Shown: one piece after another, positions 9,257 to 19,647 of the stretch
How positions within the stretch are numbered: position 1 is the stretch's first letter
Layout: every line of letters starts with the position of its first letter
NCBI GenBank assembly: GCA_032358255.1
Contig: JAULBX010029544.1
Coordinates: 1 to 21,208 of the forward strand
DNA length: 21,208 nucleotides
DNA from: Heterotrichella gracilis
Lineage: Eukaryota > Sar > Xanthophyceae > Tribonematales > Xanthonemataceae
Reading direction: 5' to 3'
Notes under the pieces: generated by a model
Seen by the model: the letters and a program-made list of their open reading frames with translations, nothing else
The model's database searches: none
Told to the model about the DNA's origin: nothing
Translations under genes and position numbers: made by a program

Positions 9257-12200
9257 TCAGCCAACATGGTGTGAGGAGCTGTCAAGGGCCGCCTTGCACG
9301 CCGCCTTGTGGCTCGGCCAGTCCTCCCTCTGGCACTTCTTGCTGCAGTAGCGCACCTGGCAGCACCCGGTGCACAGCCGTGTACCCAGGAAGGTTTCTTG
9401 GCAGCCCTCGCACATGAGCCGCTGGGTGTAGTCCTCACTGGCGGCCATGCTGGCGTTGTGAATAACCTGGGTCGCGGTCCGCACCCTAGGGTGGCTGTTG
9501 GCACAGGGGGGAGGGGGTTAGGGTTTAGGGCAATGGCAAGCCATTATCACCCTGGAGTGGCTGTTGGCAGAGGGGGCTGTCCCTGTGCCTGTACAGGGTT
9601 TGGGGTTTTGGGGACAGCGATGCGCGCTCCCTTAGGATCTAAAGTCACAGGTTTAGTGGCATGCTGCAGGGCTAGGGTTTGGTCCCTTGTAACGCAGGCA
9701 CGTGTAAGCAGGTTGGGGATGCCAAGGGTAATAATGGTGGTGGTGGTGGTGGTGGTGATGCTCACGGAATCAGCACCCATCATGGATTTCCATATAATCC
9801 AATGGAAACGATCATAGTCATCCATGTGGCAAGACACTGGTACACAAAACTCTTGGAAGGGTACACCAGCACGCACCTGCAGCACCCACCTGCTCAGATC
9901 AGATCCCCTCTGCACACCAGTAGTGTGTGCACCTAAACCCTAACCCTAACGTAGGGTTCCCGGCTCACCTCCGCCAGCCCGACCGCATGAGTATGTCTGC
10001 ATGCGCCTCAATCACCGCCAGCTGGCGCTCCATGATTGCATGCTGACGGGCACACCCCTGGCGCACCGAGAGGTCCCCTAGCTTTTTGAGCGCACGCAGG
10101 CACTTTTCCCCCTAGCGTGTCAGGGCACGGAGCTCCTGCACAATGGGTTGGGGTGTAGATTGTAGGTTTAGGCTTCAGGGCATAGACCTCCTTTCTACTA
10201 GACTTGCCCTGAACCCTACATGTGGGTCTTGATCATAAACGTTTAGGGCTTGGGGGTTTGGGTCGAGGCCTTAATCCCTAAAGCCTGCATGTACTGCAGC
10301 TCATCCACCTATATCTGTAGGGTCTAGTGTTTAGGTTTAGGGTTTACAATTAGGGTCTGGCGCATACCTCCATATTCAGGAATCAATCCTCTTTCATTTT
10401 AATAGCCATCAGGGTTTAGGACTTCCCCTAAGGTAGGGTGTGTCTGGCGCACACCTCCATGTCCAGCCACCCATCCTCCTTTTGTGTGTAGCCTCGAGTC
10501 ATATCCAGTGCCAACTCCCACACGCACTTGCTCAGGTACACCTCGTCCACATGCCCAGGGGCCTCACACGCGGCTATGCCGCGCCGCAGGCTGGCCAACC
10601 TCTCTGCATGGGATTAACACTAATTGATTACTTAATCATGATAGCAGTGCCATCATCAACACGCCTTGTGGTAGAACCCACGTACCATGGCAAAATTGAT
10701 AGGCGCCAAAGGTTTTCAGGCCTGGATGCCCCAAACAGGTAGCAGATATCCGATCGGATTTTCCAAATCCCCGATCCCCACACATAGCTAGTCCCCACTG
10801 TGAATAGCAAACTACATTAAGCTGCAGCTCAGTCCTGGTTTGGGCAATGATACACAGCCAGACCAGGCTGCCAAGGCAACTGCATCGTTCCCAATCTAGG
10901 GGAGGCGATAGCATGGGGCCAAGGGGCATACCTGCATCGCGATAAACCCCGTGGACCTAGGTTTGTATGAGGCTGGCTATTGGTTGTAGGTGCCATTGAC
11001 AACATTGCAGGGCGTTGGCCAGTATATTGGTGATAAAATCCCACGTGTGCACGCACGGTACTTTACTTGTACACATGTAATTGGGCGATCTTTTTGCCCA
11101 GACTCCCTAGGATGTCTCTGGGATGGGGCTTTCCAAACTACACTACGCCCGAAACCCTAATGTTACCCCTCCACCTTTGAGCCAACCCCATCCAAAATTC
11201 CCAGGTGTGTCTGAGGGAATGACCTACTTTCAATGTGACCCATCACGCTAACAATGGCAAGAAACATTACAAAGATGGATGCTACCCCATGCACACCTAA
11301 CCCCCGCACCTTCTGGCAACCCCAGGTACTGCTGCGCCAAGGCCAGCGTGTACCAGCAGAAGCCATTGCCGGGCTGGAGCTCAACCAGGGCGCGTGCAGC
11401 AGCCAGCATGTGCAGGGCGGCACAGGGGTCTCTGGCGGCAAAGGGGCGGCAACTGAAGGCCAGCACCTCCGCAATCACCCACCGCACCTGTGGTGGGGTG
11501 GGGGGTGGGGGGTGGGGGGTGACAGCTGTGGCAAACGTGTGATGTGGTTATGGCACCGGAGCCCTTAGTAAGGGTTGCATGCAGGGGTTGCACGGCATTC
11601 ATGGGGCACCAATACCCTAGGAGGGTTTCCCCAGTGCGCCGCACCTGGTCCCATGTGACGCCATACAGCTCAACAGCGGGCAGCGGAGATAACTCAGACA
11701 GGGCTTCGATCTGCTCCCATGCCTCCTTGGCCTCTGCACCAGCAAGGGCGTTTATTTCATCAACGCATGGACCCTAGCCCTACAGCCTGAACCCTAACCT
11801 TAACAGTACTCTCATGCCTGCCTCTGCACAAGCAGTGGCGTGGGTTTACTCGACCTAAAGGTTTCTTTCATTATCAGATGTTTGTTGACCTATGCGATGA
11901 GCGTACCACCCACCCATGTGGTTGCGATTGAAACTGTTGACTATCATTGCTATCGTGACTGTAGCCATGGCGCCTATGCACTGCTGCACGCACCATCCAC
12001 CGCAATCGGGTCAGGCGGCTTGATTCCCAGGGTCAGGTATGAGGTGGTCACTTGGCAAGCAAGATAGCCCAGCACTTCACTGGCCAGGTGTGCGGCCTGG
12101 CGCCGCACTGTACTGCTCCGTGCCTGGGCACGATCCTCTTCGTCCATTGATAGACTTACCACCTGCAAAATGCAGTAAATTTGCGCAATTTCAGGGGGTG

Positions 12201-13160
12201 TTTATTTCCTGGGCTTCTCCTTCTACATCCGACCCTAAACCACAAGACTACAGCACCCCGTCACGCACCTTCCGGCAACCTTCCCACACGACCCTCTGTC
12301 CCAGCCACCACCTCCTTGCAAGCCCCAAACCCTTAACACTCCACACTGAATCCGAAAACCTCAATCCCCCGGCCACGCACCTTCCCAAAAACCTTGAGAC
12401 TGCACCCTGTGTCCCACCCATACTGCGCGTGCCTCCATCGCACCACCAGCGCAAACACGCGCGTGGCTTTAGTCAGGGAAGGCACCTCGGGCAGTGCCTC
12501 CGCTGCCTGATTGAGCTCCCGTTCGATGAGATTGGCTTCCAGGTGGGTGGTGGTGCGCCAGGAGCGCTGCTCGGGGGGGACCTGCGTGGGAGGGGGAGGA
12601 CGGGGAGGGAGGTGGGGGGTGGCTACAGGGGCAGGTGGGGTGACTGCACAGATATTGCAATACTTCAATAACATTTAATAAGTATGATAATAATTCCTAT
12701 ATTGTCGGCCACGCTGCTACCATATGGCGGCATGGGTGGTGCTACAGGTGGGGCGTCCGCTCCTTGGAGGTGTTGGGCAGGGACTGGGAGCGTTTGGGGA
12801 TGCATGCGTGTGGTGGCAGAAGAGGAGACTGTGTGCGTGGTGGAGGGTGCCCAGGCTGTCTCCATGGCCATGCACTATGCCCCACGTGCATGCCCCGTGT
12901 GTGCGCTGCCTTTTCATAGCGCATGGTGTACGCACTGCAGGAAGGCGTAAGCGCCGGGACCGGCACAGCCAAGGGGAAACAATATAAGCAGGGCGGGGGA
13001 TGACAGCTATGCACACTCATGACCTCAGTACAGCAAGAAGGACATCTTGAAACCCTTGTGTAGGGTGTCGCACCTCCAGCGCCTTTGGCAGCGAAGAGGC
13101 GCCTACGACTCCCCGCGACACCACAACGTGTGTATCTTCCACACACTTGAAGCCCTGCAT
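9257..13160 (-). CDS. Protein with C-terminal MYND zinc finger (eight exons; one in-frame TAG)
   Basis: Exons read at 13160-13074, 12581-12381, 12162-11994, 11733-11645, 11487-11310, 10603-10455, 10135-9969 and 9485-9257, with phases 0, 0, 1, 0, 1, 0, 2 matching throughout: 423 codons including the stop. The last exon holds a full MYND finger (about residues 371-410): CEGC, LCTGCC, YCSKKC, EDW, HKAAC, that is seven Cys and one His in the family order. MYND fingers bind proline-rich partner peptides; no SET domain is seen, so this is likely an adaptor, not a methyltransferase. The middle is mainly helical in composition (LHMLAAARALVELQPGNG, WYTLALAQQYLGLPEERL), TPR-like but not a clear TPR. 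Codon 299 (10114-10112) is TAG in ELRALTR*GEKCLRALKKLG; using CTAG as acceptor would drop 24 bases and keep frame. The start is the first ATG of a short exon and is less sure. Confidence 0.82.
9486..9968. repeat. Repeats in the last MYND-gene intron
   Basis: The intron contains TTTAGGG words at 9517-9530, a (GGT)n run at 9736-9757, and CCCTAAACCCTAA-type units at 9932-9950 in the opposite orientation. No exon is needed between the flanking ones because phase 2 joins directly. Confidence 0.75.
10353..10400 (-). repeat. Copy of the 3' edge and donor of MYND exon 10603-10455
   Basis: The plus-strand block GTCTGGCGCATACCTCCAT at 10355 and the bases after it repeat 10442-10486, the last 30 or so bases of the exon with its donor. 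On the coding strand the copy ends ATGGAG|GTATGCGCC, the real edge ATGGAG|GTGTGCGCC. The exon part of the copy is diverged and no longer encodes the same peptide. TTTAGGG words at 10330-10350 and 10412-10418 flank it. Confidence 0.75.
11491..11520 (+). repeat. GGGGGGT heptamer repeats at an acceptor
   Basis: Four GGGGGGT-like units form the C-rich polypyrimidine tract just upstream (on the minus strand) of MYND exon 11487-11310. Confidence 0.8.
12259..12309 (-). repeat. Copy of the 3' edge and donor of MYND exon 12581-12381
   Basis: This block repeats 12373-12423 with gaps. On the coding strand both read GGGTGGGACACAGGGT-like sequence, then AAGGTT, then GGAAG|GTGCGTG. The copy retains a GTGCGT donor in the intron 112 bases after the real one. 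The match is about 75% by eye. Confidence 0.7.
12787..12948 (+). other. Possible antisense exon with a CxxC...CxxC pair
   Basis: A plus-strand open frame inside MYND intron 1 reads RVVAEEETVCVVEGAQAV, then HYAPRACPVCALPF and AWCTHCRK. It is preceded by GGGCAG and followed by GC|GTAAGC, a good donor. The CPVC-x8-CTHC spacing suits half of a zinc-binding site. I found no second half on the plus strand downstream, and it is antisense to an intron of the MYND gene, so it may be chance or a remnant. Confidence 0.25.
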
Positions 13161-13202
13161 GATTCCGTGGGCCCCGTGCCTTGCTCACAGGGGCCAGGGC
13201 TG

Positions 13203-13290
13203 CTGTGGTGGTGGTGGTACCAGGTGTGGTTGCTGTGGTGGTGGTGGTGGTGGTGGTACCAGGTAGTGGTTGCTGTGGTGGTGGCGGGTG
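13203..13290 (+). repeat. GTG microsatellite with TGGTACCAGGT units
   Basis: Runs of GTG/GGT are broken by two copies of GGTGGTACCAGGT, each followed by GTGGTTGCTGTGG. It lies just upstream of the MYND-gene start codon on the minus strand, so probably in its 5' UTR or promoter. Confidence 0.85.
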
Positions 13291-13541
13291 CCATAGGTGA
13301 TTCCAGGTAAGGGTCTCCTAGGCGAAGCCAGGCATAGGATTGAGATCACACCCCCTGGGCGGGGTAATTTGTAGCGGGGGAGCGGCCTGCTAGGGTGGGG
13401 TGCAGTGGAGACAACTGGGGTGGGCGGAGAGCGTTGGAAACCAATTGACCCCGTGCAACCGTGACTGCCTATGTAAACGCACGAAAGGTACTTCTTGCTA
13501 GCCCTCAAAAGGGTGGTGCTCGTGGCGTATAGCTGTGGAGA

Positions 13542-13573
13542 GATGCATGCATGCATGCTTTTTCATGCATGCA
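13542..13573. repeat. ATGCATGC palindrome with CTTTTT loop
   Basis: GATGCATGCATGCATG, a CTTTTT loop and CATGCATGCAT can form a perfect hairpin of about eleven base pairs. It lies in the divergent spacer between the MYND gene and CAO. Confidence 0.75.
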
Positions 13574-14602
13574 TAATATGCTGTAACGGCGAGCGAGTTG
13601 GCTACAAGCAAGCTTTGGCAGGCTGAAAGGTCAGGAATGGCCAAAAAAAATTCTCGCTGCATGGGTTATGGTCGGACGGTTTGACTTTTACCTCGTGTCC
13701 AAACCCTGGCGTAGGGCCTAGCTGGCTAGCAGAGCTGACACGGCCAGATCTAAGGCGAGCAGGCGCCCAGCTGCTCCGATTCAACTGGGACCATTTAACA
13801 CAGGTGGCAGCCTCCCAAGCGTGCTGTGTGTGTTGCCTGGAGATATGTGCACTATCAACTGATGGCGCAACGTGGCCCTTTCAACACTCTTCTGGCGGTT
13901 CCCAAGGCATCTGCCAACATGCATGCAGTGCTGCTCACGCAGACTTCGCATAGGAAAGGCTTCGGAAGGCTGAACTCGACAGCTAGCTGCAGCTGCATAA
14001 GAATTTGCTCGAGCACTTTGCAACTTTGGCATGCCTGCAGTGCCCAAAAACCTAAAACCCTTCGGCAGGGTTTGACACCTATCGTGGGGCCGTCATCGTC
14101 CCGCCGCCCGTCCCGCCGCCCGCCTCCCAAAGATCTACCGCTGGCCAATTGGAGCGTATCTGATGGCCACTTGGCGATTTTGAATGGCTGCTCAGCCGGA
14201 AAGCGAGTGCTGCGATTGGGCAAAGGGTGCAGACCTGTTTCCACGGCTACGCAAGGCCTGCGCGCAACGTGCGCTTCCCTGTTCACCCTGCGACGCAATT
14301 GAAAGCAAGAACGAAGGTTGTTCAGTCATCAGGGGTGTGAGGCTATTTGGTTAGAGGTAGAGGTCACCGCCCAGCGCGTGGCAGGGTTGCGGATGCGTGC
14401 GTTTGCAGTCTGAGCAACGGCCTGTACGGCATGCAGCTTTATCGGCAGTAATATCTACTCTTGTGGGTCGAGTCACCCAGCAGTAGAAGCGTTGTTGCTT
14501 CCTCCTCTGTTGCCTGGTATGTAGAGTTACCCAGCAAGCAAATCACCCCATCAGCACCCTCTATACCCGGGCCCTGCGGGGTAGCGCTGTCTACGCAACA
14601 AC

Positions 14603-17579
14603 ATGGCGGTCACGTTACTCAACCAGCTGCCGTCGGCAGCTACCCAAAGGCCACCGAGGGCTTCTACATCGCAACGGCGGAGTGTCGTGGTGCCTCGTGC
14701 AGTCAGCAGCCGTGTGGCAGCAGCAGCACCCACAATCTCAGGGGCACGTCCCAGCACCTCAGCCAGCATCCATGCTAAGGAGCACGAGGGGTCTATTCCT
14801 ACTCCTTTGGACGTTGTTGTACAGGACCTGCACTTCATCGAGGAGCAGACGGGCGTGAACCTGACGTCGTTACTGCTACCTGTGGTGGACGCACACGACC
14901 AGGTGAGGGGGATCACAACACCAACCGGCAGTATCGCCACTCCAGCACTGCCTAGGATATTTACCCAGCTTCCACGCCTTCAACCGTGCTTCCTTTTGTC
15001 AATTGAGTGTGCACAGGGGCCTCCGCAGAGTTGGAATGCTTTCAATTGGGGGACATGACCTCAGTAGTGTACCTGTTCCTTATCCCAACTGCCAGCCCTT
15101 ATCCCAACTCTTAGTAATCTAACCGTTAACTGAGCGTGCATGCCTTGCCATGTTTGCAGTTGGTGGCTGTGCTCAACCCCTTGGCTGGGGAGCAGCTGCA
15201 ACGGGACCTGTCTGGGCAGATTGCAGAGGTGCAGCAGCAACTAGCCATCGCCCACCAACAGGTACTGCACACACCCACTTCCAACACACCCCTGTGTGTT
15301 GCTCCATTCTCCGTGGTATGGAGAGCACCACTCCCTGCATTGCACTCCGTCAAGGGTGCCTGTTTCACTACTTTACCTTGTATCCTGGCCCAACCAGGAT
15401 ACTTGCACACTTCCACAGTATCAGTATGGTGCCTCCCCCGCACCACTCCAAGCCCTTCCTCCCAAGGGTTTCCCCCATTCCCTGTCAGGGTTATCTCCTA
15501 AATTTTAGCATTGCATCCCGGTTGCCCACCAGGTGCACAGCAGCGAGGACAGGCTGCACGAGACCCTGGATCGCCTCAAGCAACTGGAGGACCACGTGCA
15601 GCACATACCCACCACCACCACCAGCAGCGCAGCCGCCCAGGCGCAGGCCTCCACCTCCGCCCCCACCACACCCACCCGTGCCCCTCAGCCGGCCCAGCAG
15701 CAGCGCAGCTTTGCCCCCACCCGCCGCCTGGACAGCTCGCTCTCCATCCCGCACCAGCTCAAGGAGTTTTGGTACCCCACCGAGTTCTCCGCCCACCTGC
15801 GTGCAGACACCATGGTCCCCTTTGAGCTCTTCAATGAGTCCTGGGTGCTCTTCCGGGGCCCTGACGGTGCAGCCGCGTGCATCAAGGACGAGTGCGCTCA
15901 CAGGGCCTGCCCCCTCTCCCTGGGCCAGGTGGTGGAGGGGCAGGTGCAGTGCGCGTACCACGGGTGGGAGTTTGACCCCCAGGGCGCCTGCACCAAGATG
16001 CCCTCCACCACCTTCTGCAAGGGCGTGGGGGTGAAGGCGCTGCCCGTGGTGGAGCAGGACGGGTTTGTGTGGGTGTGGGCGGGGGACTCGCCGCCACAGG
16101 TGCGAAGGGTGTGAGCAGCAGTTTCAGTTGGCTGGCATTCAGCACGTGGCTGACCTTTTCATGCTGCATGTACTACTGAAGACTGTAGCAGTGGACAGTA
16201 CTGTACTCACGCATGCGTGCTGGAGATGACACCTTCATCTCGCACCCACCCAGTCCGCGCTTCACCTGCATCGCACACCCATGCACTGCACGGGGCATCA
16301 TCCCCGCCCACCCCGCCCCCACTCCAACCTTCAACACCCCCCACCCACCCGCACCCCCACCACCCCGCAGGGCTCCGTTCCCCCCGTCACCCGCCCGCCC
16401 CCCGGCTTCACCGTGCACGCCGAGCTGCTCCTGGAGGTCCCCGTGGAGCACGGCCTGCTCCTCGAAAACCTGCTCGACCTCGCCCACGCGCCCTTCACCC
16501 ACACCTCCACCTTCGCCAAGGGATGGCCTGTGCCTGATGTGGTCAAGTTCCACGCCTCGCGCATGCTGGGCGGCAACTGGGAGCCCTACCCCATCGACAT
16601 GTCCTTTGAGCCGCCCTGCATGGTGCTGTCCACCATCGGCCTGGCGCAGCCGGGCAAGATCGAGCGGGTGCGTTGGGGAGCTTTTCCACCTGTCTATCCT
16701 GTGTTGCTGCCCGTTGCTTGCGTCGAGTTATGGCCTGACTGGCCGCCTGCCCAACAGGTCATATGCACATGCCTTGGCGGCAGTCATAGGCAAAGCCCTT
16801 TGGCGCTCTTTCTTTCGCCCTGTCAGCACTTGGCAATACCCTCTGCCAGCCGCTCATACCCACTGCAAAACCCTTACAAAACCCTACAGTAACCCTAATC
16901 CTCTTTCACCCACCGCAGGGCGCGCGCGCCGCTGGGTGCAAGAACCACCTCCACCAGCTGCACGTGTGCCTGCCCAGCAGCCAGGGGCGCACCCGCCTGC
17001 TGTACCGCATGTCTATGGACTTCATGGGGTGGACCAAGTTTGTGCCGGGCATCCAGAAGTTCTGGGTGCACATCGCCAACCAGGTGAGCCAGCGTGTGGA
17101 CAGGGGATTTCAATACAGTGCATGGGGATGGCTTGCCTGTTGAGCTGCATTGGGAGACCGAGAGGGTTTACTGCAGGAGCATGACACATGCAAATTGCAG
17201 AGTGCAGCTTTGAGGACATTTATTCTGCTGTTGCTAGCACATTGGACCCGGTGGGGTCACTGTGCGCTCAATTGTCGCCCCCACCACCCCAACCCACCTC
17301 TCACCGCACTAGACCTCCCCGCACACCCCACCCACTCCCCCTCAACCCCCCAACCCTCCACAGGTGCTGGGCGAGGACCTAGTCCTTGTGGCCGGCCAGC
17401 AGGACCGCATGCTGCGCGGCGCCGACGTGTGGCGCAACCCCGTGTCGTACGACAAGCTGGGGGTGCGCTACCGGCGATGGCGCAACAGCGTGGCCGATGA
17501 GGACGCGGGCATGCGCGCGCAGCTGGAGGAGGAGATGCGGCCCATGAGCGCGGGCGAGCTGTTTGCCTCCAGCGAATGA
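14603..17579 (+). CDS. CAO: Chlorophyllide a oxygenase, complete six-exon gene
   Basis: Exons 14603-14902, 15160-15261, 15533-16099, 16371-16667, 16919-17083 and 17364-17579, all phase 0, give 548 residues, close to the plant length (about 540). CAO converts chlorophyllide a to chlorophyllide b in two oxygenations, using ferredoxin-derived electrons, in chloroplast membranes. Residues 1 to about 55 are Ser/Ala/Arg-rich, a chloroplast transit peptide. The A domain follows, then a Thr/Ala/Pro-rich linker (about 160-190). The Rieske [2Fe-2S] site is CAHRAC (Cys255, His257) and CAYHGW (Cys274, His277). The mononuclear iron site is [13 protein letters not shown] (Asn356, Asp359, His362, His367). 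[20 protein letters not shown] and the [10 protein letters not shown] and [10 protein letters not shown] tails are typical. The ATG has a good ACAACATGG context. No exon-edge duplicates like those of TGD1 were seen. All catalytic residues are present, so it is probably functional. Confidence 0.98.
16869..16901 (+). repeat. Degenerate CCCTAA repeats in a CAO intron
   Basis: AACCCTTAC, AACCCTAC and AACCCTAA words stand just before the acceptor of exon 16919-17083. Confidence 0.5.
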
Positions 17580-18247
17580 GGCGGCGCCTGGGAGTGGAGT
17601 GGGGCCCCGCGGCCGATGGGGTGGCGGCGGGATGGGGCCTCCAGCGAGTGCGCGCCAGGAGGCGGTTCAGCAGCCAATGCACCGCAATGTCAGCAGAGAG
17701 CCAGCATGGGCACTGTTGTGGTCAGCCAATGGCGGGTGGGAGGATGAGATGCGGCCAGGGAGCGAGGGGCCGCTGTGTGAGCCAGTCAGCGAGCGGAATG
17801 CAGTGGAGCAGTACGGGGCGTTGCCTGGGGGCGCAGGGAAAGTGAGAGTCAAGGCCATGGCGCATTTGCCATGTTGCATCGATTGTGATTGAAGATGATG
17901 GGCAGGCAAGCGAGGGGGTGCCAAGCGCATGGACACAGCGCAGCGCGTCCACATGGCACGCGGAGTGGAGCAAGGCTCCCTGGGATCAAGATGATTCCAG
18001 CAGCTGGTGGGGATTTTGAGCTGACCCGGGGATGGGCTGGGGTTGGGCTGTACGTGGCAGGGAGCACATGTAGGTAGGCTGACCCTGTTGCAATTCTTGT
18101 ATTTTTTCTAGGCCAATTATAGGTGGGGGTGGGGGGCCAGATTGGGTGGCGCTCACCAGCCACACGCTCCAGGCAGTAGGGTTCAGGGTACCAGTGTTTA
18201 GGGTTTACAGTGCCACCATGGGTGTGGAGGTACGCCCATACAGGGTA

Positions 18248-18252
18248 TGTAA
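18248..18252 (+). terminator. Putative TGTAA poly(A) signal of CAO
   Basis: First clear TGTAA after the CAO stop, 669 bases downstream, a plausible 3' UTR length for a green alga. A TTTAGGG word at 18198-18204 lies inside the presumed UTR. Confidence 0.35.
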
Positions 18253-19498
18253 AGGGGGGTGCATCCAGACCAACAAAACTCACACACTACGATCCTTGAT
18301 GGTAGGGGACATGCATGGGTATTGCTCTACTTTCCTACATTTTACTTAATAAGGACATGCACATTGTGGGTGGCAGGGGCTCATCCCTGTGAGCTGGACT
18401 TGAAGGAGGAGGTGCGATCAGCTCGAGTCTGCTATTTTTCTTGGTACTTCCCCACAGAATCTGCCAGTATATGGTTCACGGCAATGAAGGCTGGCCTAGC
18501 GGCCTTGGGGTTTATTTTTCCTTTTTTGAAGGGATGTGTAGATGCTGTTGTAGATGGTTACGGCCCCTGACAGGGCCTAGGATGATCCGGTGAACACTTT
18601 AGATGTCTCAGGTCTGGTTGTGGGTCACCCGGGGATGGTACAGCTGCAGAAGGTGTGGGGCCTTTGCAGCCCTAGATGGTTGTTGTCCTTGCACGTATGT
18701 AGAAGGGCCTTGGCTCTGTGTGCAATGATGCTGATCCAAATTGTTGGGACTGGGAACGCTGCGTGATATTTTCTGCCAGTGGCGTTTGGTTTGATGGAGT
18801 TTTGTTTGGCGGTTAATGGATGATGATGTATGATTAGAATGATGTTTGCAGTAGGTGTTGTTCCACAAGAAATTTAATAGGGTGGCGAAATATATTTCTG
18901 AATCAGTACCACACACGGTATGGCCACATGAATGAGTGACCTGGCAGGACCGCAGGACTACCACCTTTGCCAAGAGTTTTGCACAACCTCCCTGACTATT
19001 GATTCAGAGGAGTGGCCCACAAAGGTAGAAATACTTGTAACCCCACTATGCACTGTTAATGATGGACTTTCGGCATGTTGCAGGTTGAACCCCCGGGGCA
19101 GGGGAGGTGGCCAAGGAGCACGGTAACCCCTCGGGGTTTAAAGTTGAACCCTAAAGCCATACCCATGCCAGGCTACCAGCACTCGTTTGACCCAAGTGAC
19201 GAAGCATGCACACGACAGCCTGGATTAAAGACAGCCATGTCTGAGGTGAAGGTGAAGTGCTGTTGCCGGCTCGCGGCGTAAAGGCAAAAGGCATTAACCG
19301 CCCAAAGAAAATAGTACCTTTAAAAATTAAAAAATACTTTGATTAGAACATAAGTAAAACCACCTTCTTACCCTTATTGCCGCAGGTTCTGGACCATACC
19401 TTGCCATCAGACATTTATAACTAATCCCTACATACTGCGCGTGTAGCAACTGTCGTGTATATCTCGCCAGTGTGGTTGCATGGCACATGCATGTATTA
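18253..19498. other. Spacer without a recognised gene
   Basis: AT content rises around 18750-18920 and 19300-19340. A plus-strand frame at 19084-19281 (KLNPKAIPMPGYQHSFDP) follows a TTGCAG acceptor-like site but resembles no family I know. I see no RNA gene. Confidence 0.4.
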
Positions 19499-19647
19499 CT
19501 TGGATACCGACAGGGGCCTGACACCGAGTTTGGATACCGGCAAACCGAGGAAGCGGGGACCGGTCCCGAGGTCGAAGACCGAGGAACCGGTCCCGCTTCC
19601 GAGGTGCCGGTATACAAACGAGGTGACCGGCCCTGGAGGTATCCAAG
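19499..19647. repeat. Long imperfect inverted repeat (foldback element or hairpin RNA precursor)
   Basis: The arms 19499-19564 and 19586-19647 are reverse complements over about 62-66 bases with a handful of mismatches and small gaps. Outer ends are CTTGGATACC and GGTATCCAAG; the inner ends are GGAAGCGGGGACCGGT and ACCGGTCCCGCTTCC around a 21-base loop. No obvious target-site duplication flanks it. It could be a MITE-like foldback element or a transcribed hairpin that yields small RNAs. No terminal transposase gene is near. Confidence 0.85.

Larger units (their letters stand above)
13161..14602. promoter_or_regulatory. Divergent spacer between the MYND gene and CAO
   Basis: About 1.4 kb separates the two start codons and must hold both promoters and 5' UTRs. 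I see no clear TATA box or known operator. A CCGCCGCCCGT direct repeat lies near 14100. Open frames here have no recognisable domain. Confidence 0.5.

Noticed and set aside
13826..14302. Overlapping open frames on both strands in the divergent spacer
   Set aside because: No domain, no splice-consistent neighbours, and both strands open by GC bias.
15150..17184. Long Pro/Ser-rich frames overlapping CAO
   Set aside because: They are out-of-frame readings of GC-rich CAO exons and run through its introns.
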